61,224 nucleotides of DNA from Rubrobacteraceae bacterium. GTDB lineage: Bacteria; Actinomycetota; Rubrobacteria; Rubrobacterales; Rubrobacteraceae. The notes under the pieces were generated by a model. It was not told where the DNA came from, searched no databases, and worked only from the letters and a program-made list of their open reading frames with translations. Positions 6,677 to 15,073 of this stretch are shown here, one piece after another. Location: contig JAIMBO010000004.1 in assembly GCA_023511405.1 (NCBI GenBank), forward strand, positions 1 through 61,224, in the 5' to 3' direction. Each line of letters starts with the position of its first letter. Position 1 is the stretch's first letter. The position numbers were made by a program, and so were the translations under genes.

Positions 6677-7363
6677 TCAGTCCACTATGGCTATGGCGCA
6701 GCTGTTCGGGTTCTTCATCACCCAACTCAGCAGCGAAACTGGCATCCACGCATAATCATCCTTGCCCCACACTCCGCCCCACGAGTTCTTGAGCCGGACG
6801 CGGTCCACTGGACCCACACCTACCTGAGCCCTGATCACGCAGATGTCGTGCCCGCCCCGCACGTAGCCGCTTCTCTTGATCGTGTCGTCGGGGCCGGGAT
6901 TGTCATAGCCCGAGTACCAATCGAGTGCGAGGGTGATGGGACCGTGGTTCAAAATCCACGCCAGGATCGCGTTCACGTCGTACTCGAAGGCGTAGGTGTT
7001 GATCCAACCGCGCTTTTTGGCTTCCTTACAGGCATCTCGGGGGATGGCTCCCTCCTGCGGCGGATTACTCTTCCACGAGCCAGGGATCTGGTCCCACTCC
7101 GTAACGGCGTGGTAGCCATCGAAAGCATCCTGCGAGGTGAGATTCTTCTCGTGGGGCCGGGCGTTAGCGGCGTTGCACGTGGCGAACATCGTGCAGGCTC
7201 CCTCACGCTCCTGGTTCAGCGCGGGAAAGCCTCTGTATCCCCAACCTACATCGCCCTCGAGCTTGCTCGTGGCCTCACCGTAGGCCATGAACTCCTGGAG
7301 CTTGTAGTCCCGTGAGTCCTCAGGGCCAACGATCCGGCCAAGTTTGCCTGAGAACGCAGCCAT
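6677..7363 (-). CDS. Papain-like (C1 family) cysteine peptidase in the lysis module
   Basis: This 228-residue protein has the C1A catalytic arrangement: Q51 and C57 six residues apart (NQEREGACTMFA), H172 in GGHDICVI, and N193 in LKNSWGGVWG. No signal peptide or propeptide is evident. It lies between a terminator-bounded nuclease gene and the amidase, with 15 nt to the endolysin start, so it is probably co-expressed with lysis genes. It could process virion proteins, cleave cell-wall peptides or attack host proteins; sequence alone cannot choose. Start 7363 follows AAAGGAGG. Confidence 0.85.
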   Translation of the reverse strand: MAAFSGKLGRIVGPEDSRDYKLQEFMAYGEATSKLEGDVGWGYRGFPALNQEREGACTMFATCNAANARPHEKNLTSQDAFDGYHAVTEWDQIPGSWKSNPPQEGAIPRDACKEAKKRGWINTYAFEYDVNAILAWILNHGPITLALDWYSGYDNPGPDDTIKRSGYVRGGHDICVIRAQVGVGPVDRVRLKNSWGGVWGKDDYAWMPVSLLSWVMKNPNSCAIAIVD

Positions 7364-7397
7364 TTTCCTCCTTTCTGTAGCTGGTGCCGAAGTTTTT

Positions 7398-7428
7398 TCC
7401 AAAAGAAAAGCCCCCGAAAGGGGGCTTC
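7398..7428 (-). terminator. Rho-independent terminator after the Mrr-type gene
   Basis: On the minus strand AAGCCCCC-tttc-GGGGGCTT is followed by TTCTTTTGG. It ends transcription coming from the nuclease gene at 7458-8213, just before the peptidase gene. Confidence 0.85.
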
Positions 7429-7457
7429 AGGAAGCTATATAGCTGGTTCAGCGCAAG

Positions 7458-8213
7458 TTAGGATTTCCCAGTCTCAAACGGATGACTTGCGCTGGATATT
7501 TGCTCGTTTTCTCTCTCCTGTTGATCCTTTCGTTCGCGTTCATCTACCAGCTTGATCCAGGCAAGCATCGACCGGCGATCAAAGAGCTTCACGCCTGTAG
7601 AAGCAGCTATCTCGTATGCTCCGGCTGTAAATCCCTGTGGTGCTACGACCCACCCTTCATCGCACTCATGGTGTCGCATACCAGCGTAGACTTCCTGGAC
7701 GGGCTTGTTACCCACGGCTCTCTTATAGTTCTTGCACTGTATGGCTACGCGGTGCCCGGTATTATCCTCGAGGATGATATCCACCCCCTGGTCCCCGGAG
7801 CCGCCAAGCACCAGCACGCGCGGGTAACCGAGTGCTCTGAAGATGAGCGCGACGTAGTCCTCAAACGTTTCCCCGCTCATATTCGGCACCTGCTGCAGCA
7901 TCCCGAGCAGCTCACGGGCTTCTGGTGTCCTGGGAGGCCTGCTCTTGAGGATCAGATACCCTGCAAGCAGGAAGCTGTAAAACAGCCCAAGCCATACGTT
8001 GTATCCGAAAAGACCAAGCCCTACGATGACAGCTAGCAATACCTTCGCTGTCGAACCGTCTCCCGTTTTTCTCCTGCGCCTCGACAGGCGAGAACCTTTC
8101 TTCAGGGAGAAAGCAAAATGAACCCCGGTATGCAGAAGAACTCTCAAGAGCCATAGACCAATAAACAACGGGAGCAACATCATCCTTATAAAAAGGGAGA
8201 TCAGAATACCCAA
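7458..8213 (-). CDS. Membrane-anchored Mrr-type restriction nuclease
   Basis: About 251 residues. The N-terminal third has hydrophobic segments (about 4-28, 58-75 and 77-90) separated by a basic patch (SRLSRRRRK). The C-terminal half is a PD-(D/E)xK nuclease of the Mrr_cat type: SGETFEDYVALIF, GGSGDQGVDI (D145) and VAIQCKNY (Q159, K161). Such proteins cleave foreign or modified DNA; the membrane anchor suggests action on entering DNA. It has its own terminator and interrupts the lysis region, so it is probable accessory cargo. The frame begins at TTG 8213; ATGs at 8183 and 8180 are alternatives. Confidence 0.85.
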   Translation of the reverse strand: MGILISLFIRMMLLPLFIGLWLLRVLLHTGVHFAFSLKKGSRLSRRRRKTGDGSTAKVLLAVIVGLGLFGYNVWLGLFYSFLLAGYLILKSRPPRTPEARELLGMLQQVPNMSGETFEDYVALIFRALGYPRVLVLGGSGDQGVDIILEDNTGHRVAIQCKNYKRAVGNKPVQEVYAGMRHHECDEGWVVAPQGFTAGAYEIAASTGVKLFDRRSMLAWIKLVDERERKDQQERENEQISSASHPFETGKS

Positions 8214-8284
8214 ATCTCGTCAACCTCGCCTTTCCTGCTGAACTGCTGCGGCTTTTACTTATATCGTTCATACGCAGAAAATCT

Positions 8285-8758
8285 TTAGTCCCGCCCATCC
8301 CGCCTCCATGGATACGGCCAGATGCGCCGTCCCAAACACCCTGCTCGAGAGCCGATGAAGAACACCAATGCCGAGAGGACCGTGCCCGCCATCGCCGCCG
8401 CGATGAACGCGTAGAGGATGTGGGAGAGGAAGAGCGAGTGCGAGCGGGCGAAGCCGAAGATCAGGCTGAGTGAGACCAGAATCGCTACCGACCATAGCGC
8501 CGCCGCCAGAAACAGCTTCGAGTAAGCAAACGCTATCAGCCAGATGCTTGCCCGGCCGTCGCGCGCGGATCGTATCAGGCCGAAATGCCCGACGGCGAGC
8601 ACGGTCGTGGCCAGGACGAACAGCACGTAGACCACGATGCGAGCGATCTCCAAATAACGCGTCTCATCTATGAGAAAAGCCGCCACGCCGGCGATGAGTG
8701 GCACTATGACGAAAAGCAGGGGCAATCTACTCGCGGCTTTCTCGGTGAGACGACTCAC
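8285..8758 (-). CDS. Multi-pass membrane protein
   Basis: 157 residues with about four predicted membrane helices (around 12-30, 38-60, 72-100 and 110-135) and a basic C-terminus. No family is recognised. Its GTG start overlaps the stop of the upstream small gene (GTGA), so it belongs to the late/lysis transcript and could be a holin or accessory lysis protein. Confidence 0.65.
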   Translation of the reverse strand: MSRLTEKAASRLPLLFVIVPLIAGVAAFLIDETRYLEIARIVVYVLFVLATTVLAVGHFGLIRSARDGRASIWLIAFAYSKLFLAAALWSVAILVSLSLIFGFARSHSLFLSHILYAFIAAAMAGTVLSALVFFIGSRAGCLGRRIWPYPWRRDGRD

Positions 8759-8976
8759 GCTTTCCCCCCCTCCTTCAGAATGTTCATCGCCTGCAGAAAG
8801 TCCTCATCCGAGAGTGCATTGCGCATGCGTATGCGCGACTGGCGCCGTATCTCTATCCTCTCGAGCTGCCGGGCGAGCCTTCGCTCAGCTTCCTGTTTGG
8901 CACGATCTGGATATGCCCACGCAAACAGCCAGCTAAGGCGTTTTCTTGGCATCTGCCAGCTCTTTCCGGAGATCAT
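8755..8976 (-). CDS. Small basic helical phage protein
   Basis: A 73-residue Arg-rich helical protein (RRLARQLERIEIRRQSRIRMR) with no recognised domain. ATG 8976 has a GGAGGTCC ribosome site and overlaps the upstream gene by 44 nt; ATG 8952 is an alternative. It is coupled to the membrane-protein gene downstream. Confidence 0.55.
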   Translation of the reverse strand: MISGKSWQMPRKRLSWLFAWAYPDRAKQEAERRLARQLERIEIRRQSRIRMRNALSDEDFLQAMNILKEGGKA

Positions 8977-9241
8977 GGACCTCCTTCTTCATCGCCTCGA
9001 CCTGCTCTCGTAGCGCGGCGATCTCGCTCTTCATGCCGGCATTCTCCTCGGTGAGCCGCAGCACGATCTGGTTCAGCTTCTCGTTCTCCGAGTCGAGCGC
9101 GTTGTTTCTGGCCACCTCCTTCTCGTAGAAGGCTGCCGGAACGAGCACCCGCGCATACGTAAGCGCCCAGAGGACTACCAGCAGCAGAACGATGACGCCG
9201 CCGCGGTCAAGGATCTGATCGACGAGCGTCTGCGGAGGCAT
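8933..9241 (-). CDS. Membrane-anchored coiled-coil protein
   Basis: About 102 residues: one N-terminal membrane helix (GGVIVLLLVVLWALTYARVL) followed by a long heptad-patterned coiled coil (about 45-100). The topology resembles spanin- or lysis-associated proteins, but no family is recognised. The frame can extend to GTG 9280; ATG 9241 is preferred because it begins after the upstream stop. Confidence 0.6.
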   Translation of the reverse strand: MPPQTLVDQILDRGGVIVLLLVVLWALTYARVLVPAAFYEKEVARNNALDSENEKLNQIVLRLTEENAGMKSEIAALREQVEAMKKEVHDLRKELADAKKTP

Positions 9242-9254
9242 CAGGCCGCTGCTT

Positions 9255-9725
9255 TCATCCAGAGAGCACCTCTTCGACACCGTAAAGCACAGCCTGGATG
9301 CCGCTACCGCTGGCCTGCATGTCTATCGTCTCGCTCTCCAGCACCAGCCACTCGGAGACATCCTGAGCCACCTTCCCGCCGGCCGGGATAGAGAGCGCAT
9401 TCTCGAGTAGCATCCCGCCGATCCAGACAGAAACCGTAAGCGCGCTCTGGCTAGAGTTCACGAAGCGGACATGCCGGATCACACCCCGGACGTTCTGCTT
9501 CGCCTGGTAGACCGTGCTGCGCGCCGCCGGCACCACCCCGCCGAAAAAGCGCGCCAGGTAGTCTCCCGGAGATCTGGTATCCACGCCAGACGCAGGAGGT
9601 CTACTCTGCCCGCTCGCAGCCGGAAGTATGGCAGGGGCGAATGAATATGCACCGAGATAGACAGGGAGAGATGGGACTATAATCCCACGTCGGGCCGGGA
9701 GTACTGCTGTACCGTAGTCAGCCAT
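9255..9725 (-). CDS. Minor tail or virion surface protein
   Basis: 156 residues with no transmembrane segment. The C-terminal half (VRFVNSSQSALTVSVWIGG, then SIPAGGKVAQDVSEWLVLE) has the beta-sandwich look of small phage tail-tip/baseplate accessory proteins. It is the last gene of the structural block, 1 nt after the fibre-like gene. Confidence 0.6.
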   Translation of the reverse strand: MADYGTAVLPARRGIIVPSLPVYLGAYSFAPAILPAASGQSRPPASGVDTRSPGDYLARFFGGVVPAARSTVYQAKQNVRGVIRHVRFVNSSQSALTVSVWIGGMLLENALSIPAGGKVAQDVSEWLVLESETIDMQASGSGIQAVLYGVEEVLSG

Positions 9726-9726
9726 G

Positions 9727-10632
9727 CTAGACCGCCGTGTTTACCCAGACGCCTGCGCTGAGCTGGCTCGTGCCGAACATCATCTTCACATACGCATCGC
9801 TTCCGACGCTCATCGTGTCGCCGTTTCTGGTGGCAGTCGAACCATCTGGGAGGTAGAAGCAGTCGTAGAGCAGGCCGCGTGCATATCCATACTGAGATGC
9901 GTTCTGGAAGTACGGTGCAAGAAGCACCCTGCTTGCCAGAGGAGCACCGAACGCAACATCAACAGTCTGTGTATTCCCCGATGTCGTCGTCCATGTGTAG
10001 AGCCTATGGCAGAAGTTGTATGTATCCGTATTGCCGGCAGCCTTGCCAGGCTGCCTGGAGGCGCCGCTATCCCCCTGAGAAAAAGGCCGTATGCTATATG
10101 TACATGACATACACAGCGGGAAAGGCTCAGCGGGAAGCAGCGAGTCGAAAAGCCCGACGTAAAACGCTGTATTAGACCCGGATGCGAGGCAGATTCTGTT
10201 TGCAGTGATGCTGATATAGTATGGGAATCCGCCGGTAGGTGTCTGCACATAAACGTATGGCAGTGAGGAGTCATTCAGCGCGATGCCAGTAGTCTCGTTG
10301 CCGAATGACCCATTAGCGTTCAGTGGCGATGAGGAGTTCTTGCCTGCCACGGGTCGCACCACATTCCCGCTCGAGGTGATAAAGCTTTCAGCTACACATG
10401 CCAGGACATTATTTGCCGCAGTATCAGCGCGAAATATTACGTAGAAGTCTTGCCCGAAGGAGTTGGCGCCTGTGCCGCTTCCGTTGCTCTTCCACACGCG
10501 GTAGTTGTTCCCAGATAGCGTCACCTGCTGCACGTAGCTCCAGCTTCCATGCGCTGTAAGCAGCGACTCCAGCGTGCTCAGAAGATCGCTTGCAGGTGTC
10601 GCTGATGTGATCGTGCCACTCGAATACGACAC
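9727..10632 (-). CDS. Probable tail fibre/receptor-binding protein
   Basis: 301 residues, Ser/Thr/Gly/Asn-rich, starting with a segment built around TPASDLLSTLESLLTAHG and continuing as a beta-rich domain with few charged residues. Position after the tape measure and tail-tip genes, plus composition, suggests a host-recognition protein. The GTG start overlaps the upstream TAG by one base. Confidence 0.6.
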   Translation of the reverse strand: MSYSSGTITSATPASDLLSTLESLLTAHGSWSYVQQVTLSGNNYRVWKSNGSGTGANSFGQDFYVIFRADTAANNVLACVAESFITSSGNVVRPVAGKNSSSPLNANGSFGNETTGIALNDSSLPYVYVQTPTGGFPYYISITANRICLASGSNTAFYVGLFDSLLPAEPFPLCMSCTYSIRPFSQGDSGASRQPGKAAGNTDTYNFCHRLYTWTTTSGNTQTVDVAFGAPLASRVLLAPYFQNASQYGYARGLLYDCFYLPDGSTATRNGDTMSVGSDAYVKMMFGTSQLSAGVWVNTAV

Positions 10633-11366
10633 TAGATACCTCCCTTCAGGAGAGTTGCCAGGCGCGGTGGTGACGGATGCGACCAGGTGCCATCACCGCG
10701 AAGATATGTACTCGCATCTGCTGCGCCGCTCCCGAGCTGAGATACGAGGACGTGCCCGCTCGTATCGAGAGAAGCCGCGCCGATATCCGCCGGGGTTATC
10801 TGATCGCTGCCACCCGCAGCATGCGATGCTGCATGTGGGGCGGGCGGATAAGCAGATGGCTTACCCGTCACCTCGCCCCACGCGGGCACGTACGATGCGG
10901 GCTTGAAGGCGCTCGCATGCTGCCCATCGAGCAGGTCAGCATCGAGGCCAGACCCTGCGCCGTCTACGCGCTTTATCGCCTCGAGGATGGCGTTATCGCT
11001 CATCGTGCCGCCGCCGGATGCAGCCTGGTAGTAGAAGTAGGTAGCGGTGAGTGTGGTGCCGGCCGGGATAGAGACATTCTGGAAGCGCCCTCCCGCGGCA
11101 TCCTCTATGAAGTCCGTGCCGCTCTCGTACTGCACGCCGTCTGAAGCACGCACGAGTGAAAGAGAGCCTGCTACGAGCGGAGTATTAGAGAGCGAGCGGT
11201 AGCTGCCCTGAGCCGGAGCAGAGATGCTCTCCTGGGCATATCTGGCCTGCGGGTCTTTCCCGAGTGCTTTCACCTCACCGGCTGCGAGCCGGACGATGCT
11301 ACGCGAGATCTTCTTCGCCGACTGCTGGCTGTAGAGGTCTATCTCGCGTCCGAGATCTCTTCTCAT
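10632..11366 (-). CDS. Tail fibre protein
   Basis: 244 residues. Fibre hallmarks are visible: the DADLLDGQHASAF motif found in many phage fibres, then HAASHAAGGSDQI and GDGTWSH near the C-terminus. The N-terminal 80 residues probably attach to the tail tip. The start overlaps the upstream stop (ATGA), giving coupled translation. Confidence 0.8.
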   Translation of the reverse strand: MRRDLGREIDLYSQQSAKKISRSIVRLAAGEVKALGKDPQARYAQESISAPAQGSYRSLSNTPLVAGSLSLVRASDGVQYESGTDFIEDAAGGRFQNVSIPAGTTLTATYFYYQAASGGGTMSDNAILEAIKRVDGAGSGLDADLLDGQHASAFKPASYVPAWGEVTGKPSAYPPAPHAASHAAGGSDQITPADIGAASLDTSGHVLVSQLGSGAADASTYLRGDGTWSHPSPPRLATLLKGGI

Positions 11367-12685
11367 CCCACCCTCCTCGCGGTGATCGTGGATGCGAATG
11401 CCGGTGTATCTGCACCGTCGTCCGGGAGCGCCAGGTCATCATCGAGCTCTTCGACCAGGTACAGACCGGACTGCTCGATCGAGCGCCGGCGGATACTCAC
11501 TACATCGCCGACCTCGAGCGCTGCGTTCAGCGGTGATACGATCTGGATCGTGTTCCCTTCACGTGCTAGCTGCCGCGCGATCTCATCTGCCATCACACCG
11601 GCCTGCGCTTCCGTTACCGACGCGTCTACTTCTTTCCAGTAGATCTTGTTAGCTGGAGTCAAAAACTCTGTATCCACCACGCGCTCTACCGTGAATGCCG
11701 CCACCGCCACATCTCCGTTCGGTTTCTTCTTCTCTCGCCGGTAGACGCGTACCCGTGTATAGACATCCTCGTCAGAGAATGAGCGGGTGCGGCTGAACAT
11801 GTTCACGTCTTCCTCGTAGAACCAGGATGCGCTTGATGCGGTAGAGGGAGCACGGCAGATCATGCCGCCCTCGTCGGTTTCGATGAGCTCGTAGCCGAGC
11901 AGGTCTGCGATCTCTGAGATGACATCCATGTACGTACGCTCGCGGTCCACCTCGGCGGAGTAGGTGACGGCGGAGTCCTGGATCTGCATCATCTCCGCGT
12001 CGATGCCAGCCTCGACAGCCAGCTGGGCTGCAACACGCGTCGCCCTCGCGTTCGAGTAGTAGAGATCGCGCCCAACCGACTGGTCCAGAAGCTGCCGGAA
12101 TACGCCGCGCCCGGTGATATGGATCGTCGCGGTATCGTCGTCTATCTCTACCGCGTCCATATATCCAACGAAGCGTGTCGCTACCTGGCCACCATACCCG
12201 GCTTGCAACACGAACCTCGTGCCCGGCATGAACACACCGCTCCAGCGCGTGCCGGCCGTCTCAGGGTCGTAGATGCGATTCGGGTTCGCTACCACGACAT
12301 CCGCACCCTTCGATGCAGCATCGGAAGAGCGGGAGATACGCGCCGAGACTAGATTCTCCGAGATCGTGACGACCTCGTTTATCTCTTCGAAGAAGATGTC
12401 GCGGTCGGATGAGTCGCCTCGGCTGAAGACGAGAGCGAAACCGCCACGGTGGTTGTATCTGACCGTTGGGGCCGCATCGTCTTTGCCGGCCGGCGGCCCG
12501 GAGACGAGCTGCTGCGACGTGCTCCAGCTCTGCCCGCGATCCAGCGAGTATGTGCGCCAGACCTGACCATCTCTTTGATAGACGAGAGCGAGCAACCCCC
12601 GGCTCGTCTCGACTGCGGAGGGATGGTGGTTCTGCCCGCCGGCGGTAACGCGGACGGGGTATGCCGGATCTATATCGAGTGCCAC
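11363..12685 (-). CDS. Tail-tip/baseplate protein with Asp-box
   Basis: About 440 residues. Near the N-terminus is an Asp-box/BNR motif (SLDRGQSWST), then a tail-associated domain like those of phage hub proteins (ENLVSARISRSSDAASKGAD, FVGYMDAVEIDDDTATIHITG) and a C-terminal beta-rich region (GDVVSIRRRSIEQSGLYLVEE). The frame extends upstream to 13054 but overlaps another real gene; GTG 12685, just after that gene's stop, is the sensible start. Confidence 0.75.
   Translation of the reverse strand: MALDIDPAYPVRVTAGGQNHHPSAVETSRGLLALVYQRDGQVWRTYSLDRGQSWSTSQQLVSGPPAGKDDAAPTVRYNHRGGFALVFSRGDSSDRDIFFEEINEVVTISENLVSARISRSSDAASKGADVVVANPNRIYDPETAGTRWSGVFMPGTRFVLQAGYGGQVATRFVGYMDAVEIDDDTATIHITGRGVFRQLLDQSVGRDLYYSNARATRVAAQLAVEAGIDAEMMQIQDSAVTYSAEVDRERTYMDVISEIADLLGYELIETDEGGMICRAPSTASSASWFYEEDVNMFSRTRSFSDEDVYTRVRVYRREKKKPNGDVAVAAFTVERVVDTEFLTPANKIYWKEVDASVTEAQAGVMADEIARQLAREGNTIQIVSPLNAALEVGDVVSIRRRSIEQSGLYLVEELDDDLALPDDGADTPAFASTITARRVG
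12521..12544. repeat. 24-bp repeat, copy 1 (Asp-box coding segment)
   Basis: This stretch is identical to 14094-14117 and encodes the DRGQSWS part of an Asp-box in two different tail genes. The matching DNA indicates exchange or duplication of a propeller blade between them. Confidence 0.8.
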
Positions 12686-12687
12686 TT

Positions 12688-13722
12688 CTATCCCCAGACC
12701 AGCTCGAAGTACTGTCTGAGTTTCACCTGCTTCGTCTTCGTGTAGCTCTGCGCGGTGACCGTGCCGCAAGGGAAGAGAATGCGCACTATGGGCACATATC
12801 CGCCGCTGGTATAGAAACTCGCCACCACCTCGTTGAATGTGCCGTTGGCTTCTCCGAGGTCCCAGTCGATCGAGAACGGCGAGATGCCGAGCTTTGCTGC
12901 CGGGCGATTCGAGCCGGTCCACGACGAGAGCCAGCCTGATCCGTCCCACATCCACTGCGTCTGACCGCTGCTTGGCTTCGAGGCTAGCTGCGTGCCACGC
13001 AGCCCGGAATCGGTGTTCGCTGGAGCATCGCTCGACCCGCTTCCGAGCTGCCACTGAACGTATTGCGGGTTCGAGATGCCCTGCACCATGCTACCGAAAA
13101 AGCCATCTACAAGCGCCATATTAGCGTCCACCGAACCACGCGTGAGATACACCGTCGCGGTGATGGTGAGGATCTGCTGCGATGTCTTCGTGATCGTGAT
13201 CGGAGATCCATTCGCGTCGCGGAAGAGAGCACGAGTGTTTACGATGTCCTTCGCGCTATTCGAATTCGTCTCATTGTATGCATTCGCCGAACCATATGGG
13301 CTATATGAGCACAGCCCCACTTCTGCGAGACTGTAGTTCGCTACCAGCTCAGAAAACTGGAACTTCCGGCGAACCCACCACACCCCGTTAGCCGGGTCTG
13401 ATGAGTACTGCGTGTACGTACCGACCTGATCCTGAGATGCCTGGGTCGCCACAGAGACTTTGTTTGCGAGATACGTGTCGGTCGGAGCCGGTGCCGATGA
13501 GCCGGTCCCGAGCAGACACGTGGCCATGAAGCCAGTATTACCCCCTGTCGAACCAATCACGAAATACCGCTGGTCTGCGAGAAAGTTGCGCCCTGAGTTC
13601 GTCAGCACATTCTCTGCTTCGGCTGTTCGTATGAGCCGGCCGGTTTTGGCGTCTTTGAGCTCTGCGAGGAAATGGTTGTGGACCTTCACGACCGCTCGCG
13701 GCGGGCCCAGCAGATTGCTCAC
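12688..13722 (-). CDS. Tail protein
   Basis: 344 residues, Ser/Asn/Thr-rich and beta-structured, without signal peptide or membrane helix. The start (VVKVHNHFLAELKDAKTGR, then VLTNSGRNFLA) resembles distal tail or adhesin-like proteins found beside BNR-containing tail genes. GTG 13722 overlaps the upstream stop. Confidence 0.6.
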   Translation of the reverse strand: MSNLLGPPRAVVKVHNHFLAELKDAKTGRLIRTAEAENVLTNSGRNFLADQRYFVIGSTGGNTGFMATCLLGTGSSAPAPTDTYLANKVSVATQASQDQVGTYTQYSSDPANGVWWVRRKFQFSELVANYSLAEVGLCSYSPYGSANAYNETNSNSAKDIVNTRALFRDANGSPITITKTSQQILTITATVYLTRGSVDANMALVDGFFGSMVQGISNPQYVQWQLGSGSSDAPANTDSGLRGTQLASKPSSGQTQWMWDGSGWLSSWTGSNRPAAKLGISPFSIDWDLGEANGTFNEVVASFYTSGGYVPIVRILFPCGTVTAQSYTKTKQVKLRQYFELVWG

Positions 13723-14687
13723 GGATTCACCCCCGTATACTCGACCTGGCGAAATGCTCCAGCGCCTACCTGCACCGTCTCGTCCGGAGATGCGACCGGA
13801 ACACTCTGAAATTCGCCGTGGCGAAATGCTCCAGCGCCTACCTGCACCGTCTCATCCGGGGCCGAGATATTTACGACGACGAACTCGAACTGCCGGAAGG
13901 CGCCTGCCCCGACCTGCACAGTCTCATCGGGTGATGCGATGTTGACATAGTGCCGGGTGGTCTTAAGCATGTAGATGTCGCTCGTGATGCCGTTGTCGTA
14001 CTCGTAGACCACCCCAAGCGTGTAGTCGGCTACCCGGAAGACGTGAGGAGATCTCTTCGTACCGCCGGTCGGGAGATCGAGCGCTATCTCGCTGCTCCAG
14101 CTCTGCCCGCGATCCAGAGACTGCCGGTAGCAGAGCTGGCCGCTGCGTATGTAGAAGACCACGATGCCATCATCGTTCGTGCCGACCTCCGGTGGGTCCG
14201 CCCACGCCCGCACTATCGATGCGGAGCTTCCAGGCCCAATTGTGACCGGAGCAGCCCACGTAGAGCCGCTTCTGCGGCGGAAGAGGAGCGTACCGGTCGG
14301 GTTCTCGTAGACGCAGAGGAGATCGCCGGAGGTAAACTCGCCGGTGGTGGAGAACGAGCCACCGTAGTCGATATCCGGGTTATATCCGGCGAAGAGCGCG
14401 GCCGGAGCATTCCACGTGATCTCAGGATCATTCGTCTGGGAGCTCTGCATGCCGTAGATCTGCCCTGCTCGCTCGAAGAGAACCTCGTAGTGGCCATCGG
14501 AAGCCTGAGCTACTGTCGGGTTTGTATCTATACTCGCACCGGAGGTGATACGCGCGGCGTCTATGATCCCGAGCATCTTCTCCCGGTCGCGGTAGAGCTC
14601 CAGCACCCAGGATGGCGTAGCGCCGGCATCCGGAGTCTTCCTGAGGGCATCTATCTTCCGCCGTAGCGCATCCGGGATCGGCTTCAT
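13719..14687 (-). CDS. BNR-repeat tail protein with three C-terminal 24-residue repeats
   Basis: 322 residues. After an N-terminal helix (about 1-35) comes a sialidase-like beta-propeller region with an Asp-box (SLDRGQSWSS), consistent with a glycan-binding or degrading tail component. The last 72 residues are three tandem 24-residue units, each containing PDETVQVGAGAFR. The adjacent gene carries the same Asp-box, partly identical at DNA level. ATG 14687 overlaps the upstream stop. Confidence 0.7.
   Translation of the reverse strand: MKPIPDALRRKIDALRKTPDAGATPSWVLELYRDREKMLGIIDAARITSGASIDTNPTVAQASDGHYEVLFERAGQIYGMQSSQTNDPEITWNAPAALFAGYNPDIDYGGSFSTTGEFTSGDLLCVYENPTGTLLFRRRSGSTWAAPVTIGPGSSASIVRAWADPPEVGTNDDGIVVFYIRSGQLCYRQSLDRGQSWSSEIALDLPTGGTKRSPHVFRVADYTLGVVYEYDNGITSDIYMLKTTRHYVNIASPDETVQVGAGAFRQFEFVVVNISAPDETVQVGAGAFRHGEFQSVPVASPDETVQVGAGAFRQVEYTGVNP
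13722..13937 (-). repeat. Three tandem 72-bp repeats
   Basis: Units 13722-13793, 13794-13865 and 13866-13937 each encode 24 residues with the core PDETVQVGAGAFR. They form the C-terminus of the BNR tail protein. Unit number could change by slipped-strand recombination. Confidence 0.85.
14094..14117. repeat. 24-bp repeat, copy 2 (Asp-box coding segment)
   Basis: Identical to 12521-12544. It lies in the BNR-type tail gene 13719-14687. Confidence 0.8.
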
Positions 14688-15073
14688 CCGACCTTCCGCC
14701 CCCGCACGAACGTGACCTGCACCAGGTTCACCTCTCGCACCCGGCTGTTCTCCACCGGCGTGATCTCGAGGCCTCCTTCGATCTCCACCTCATAGACATC
14801 GCCGCGCAGATCGCGGAACGTGAGCAGCGTTACCGAGTAGGCGCAGTCATCGAGGATGTCCTGATTCGCGAGAGAAGACGTGGGAATGGTCGAGTCGAAT
14901 TTGAAGGTGGCGGTGCCACGGTAGGAGCGGCCACCGACGCTCTCGATATGCGTCTCTCCGGAGAGGAGATCCACGCTCGCTTTCCGGTATGAGGGCTGCC
15001 AGCGCTCCCAGGAGACGCAGCGGTCGCTGATGAGATAGCCGTCCGATGCCCGCCGGAGCTCTGGTGTAGCCAC
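14684..15073 (-). CDS. Minor tail protein
   Basis: 129 residues with no recognised catalytic motif. Its beta-rich pattern (RSYRGTATFKFDS, VYEVEIEGGLEITPVENSR) and place right after the tape measure fit a distal-tail-type protein. GTG start abuts the tape-measure stop. Confidence 0.6.
   Translation of the reverse strand: MATPELRRASDGYLISDRCVSWERWQPSYRKASVDLLSGETHIESVGGRSYRGTATFKFDSTIPTSSLANQDILDDCAYSVTLLTFRDLRGDVYEVEIEGGLEITPVENSRVREVNLVQVTFVRGRKVG

Noticed and set aside
5630-7315. Open frame of 561 codons on the plus strand
   Set aside because: It is antisense to the holin-like, amidase and peptidase genes, all of which have clear motifs and ribosome sites.
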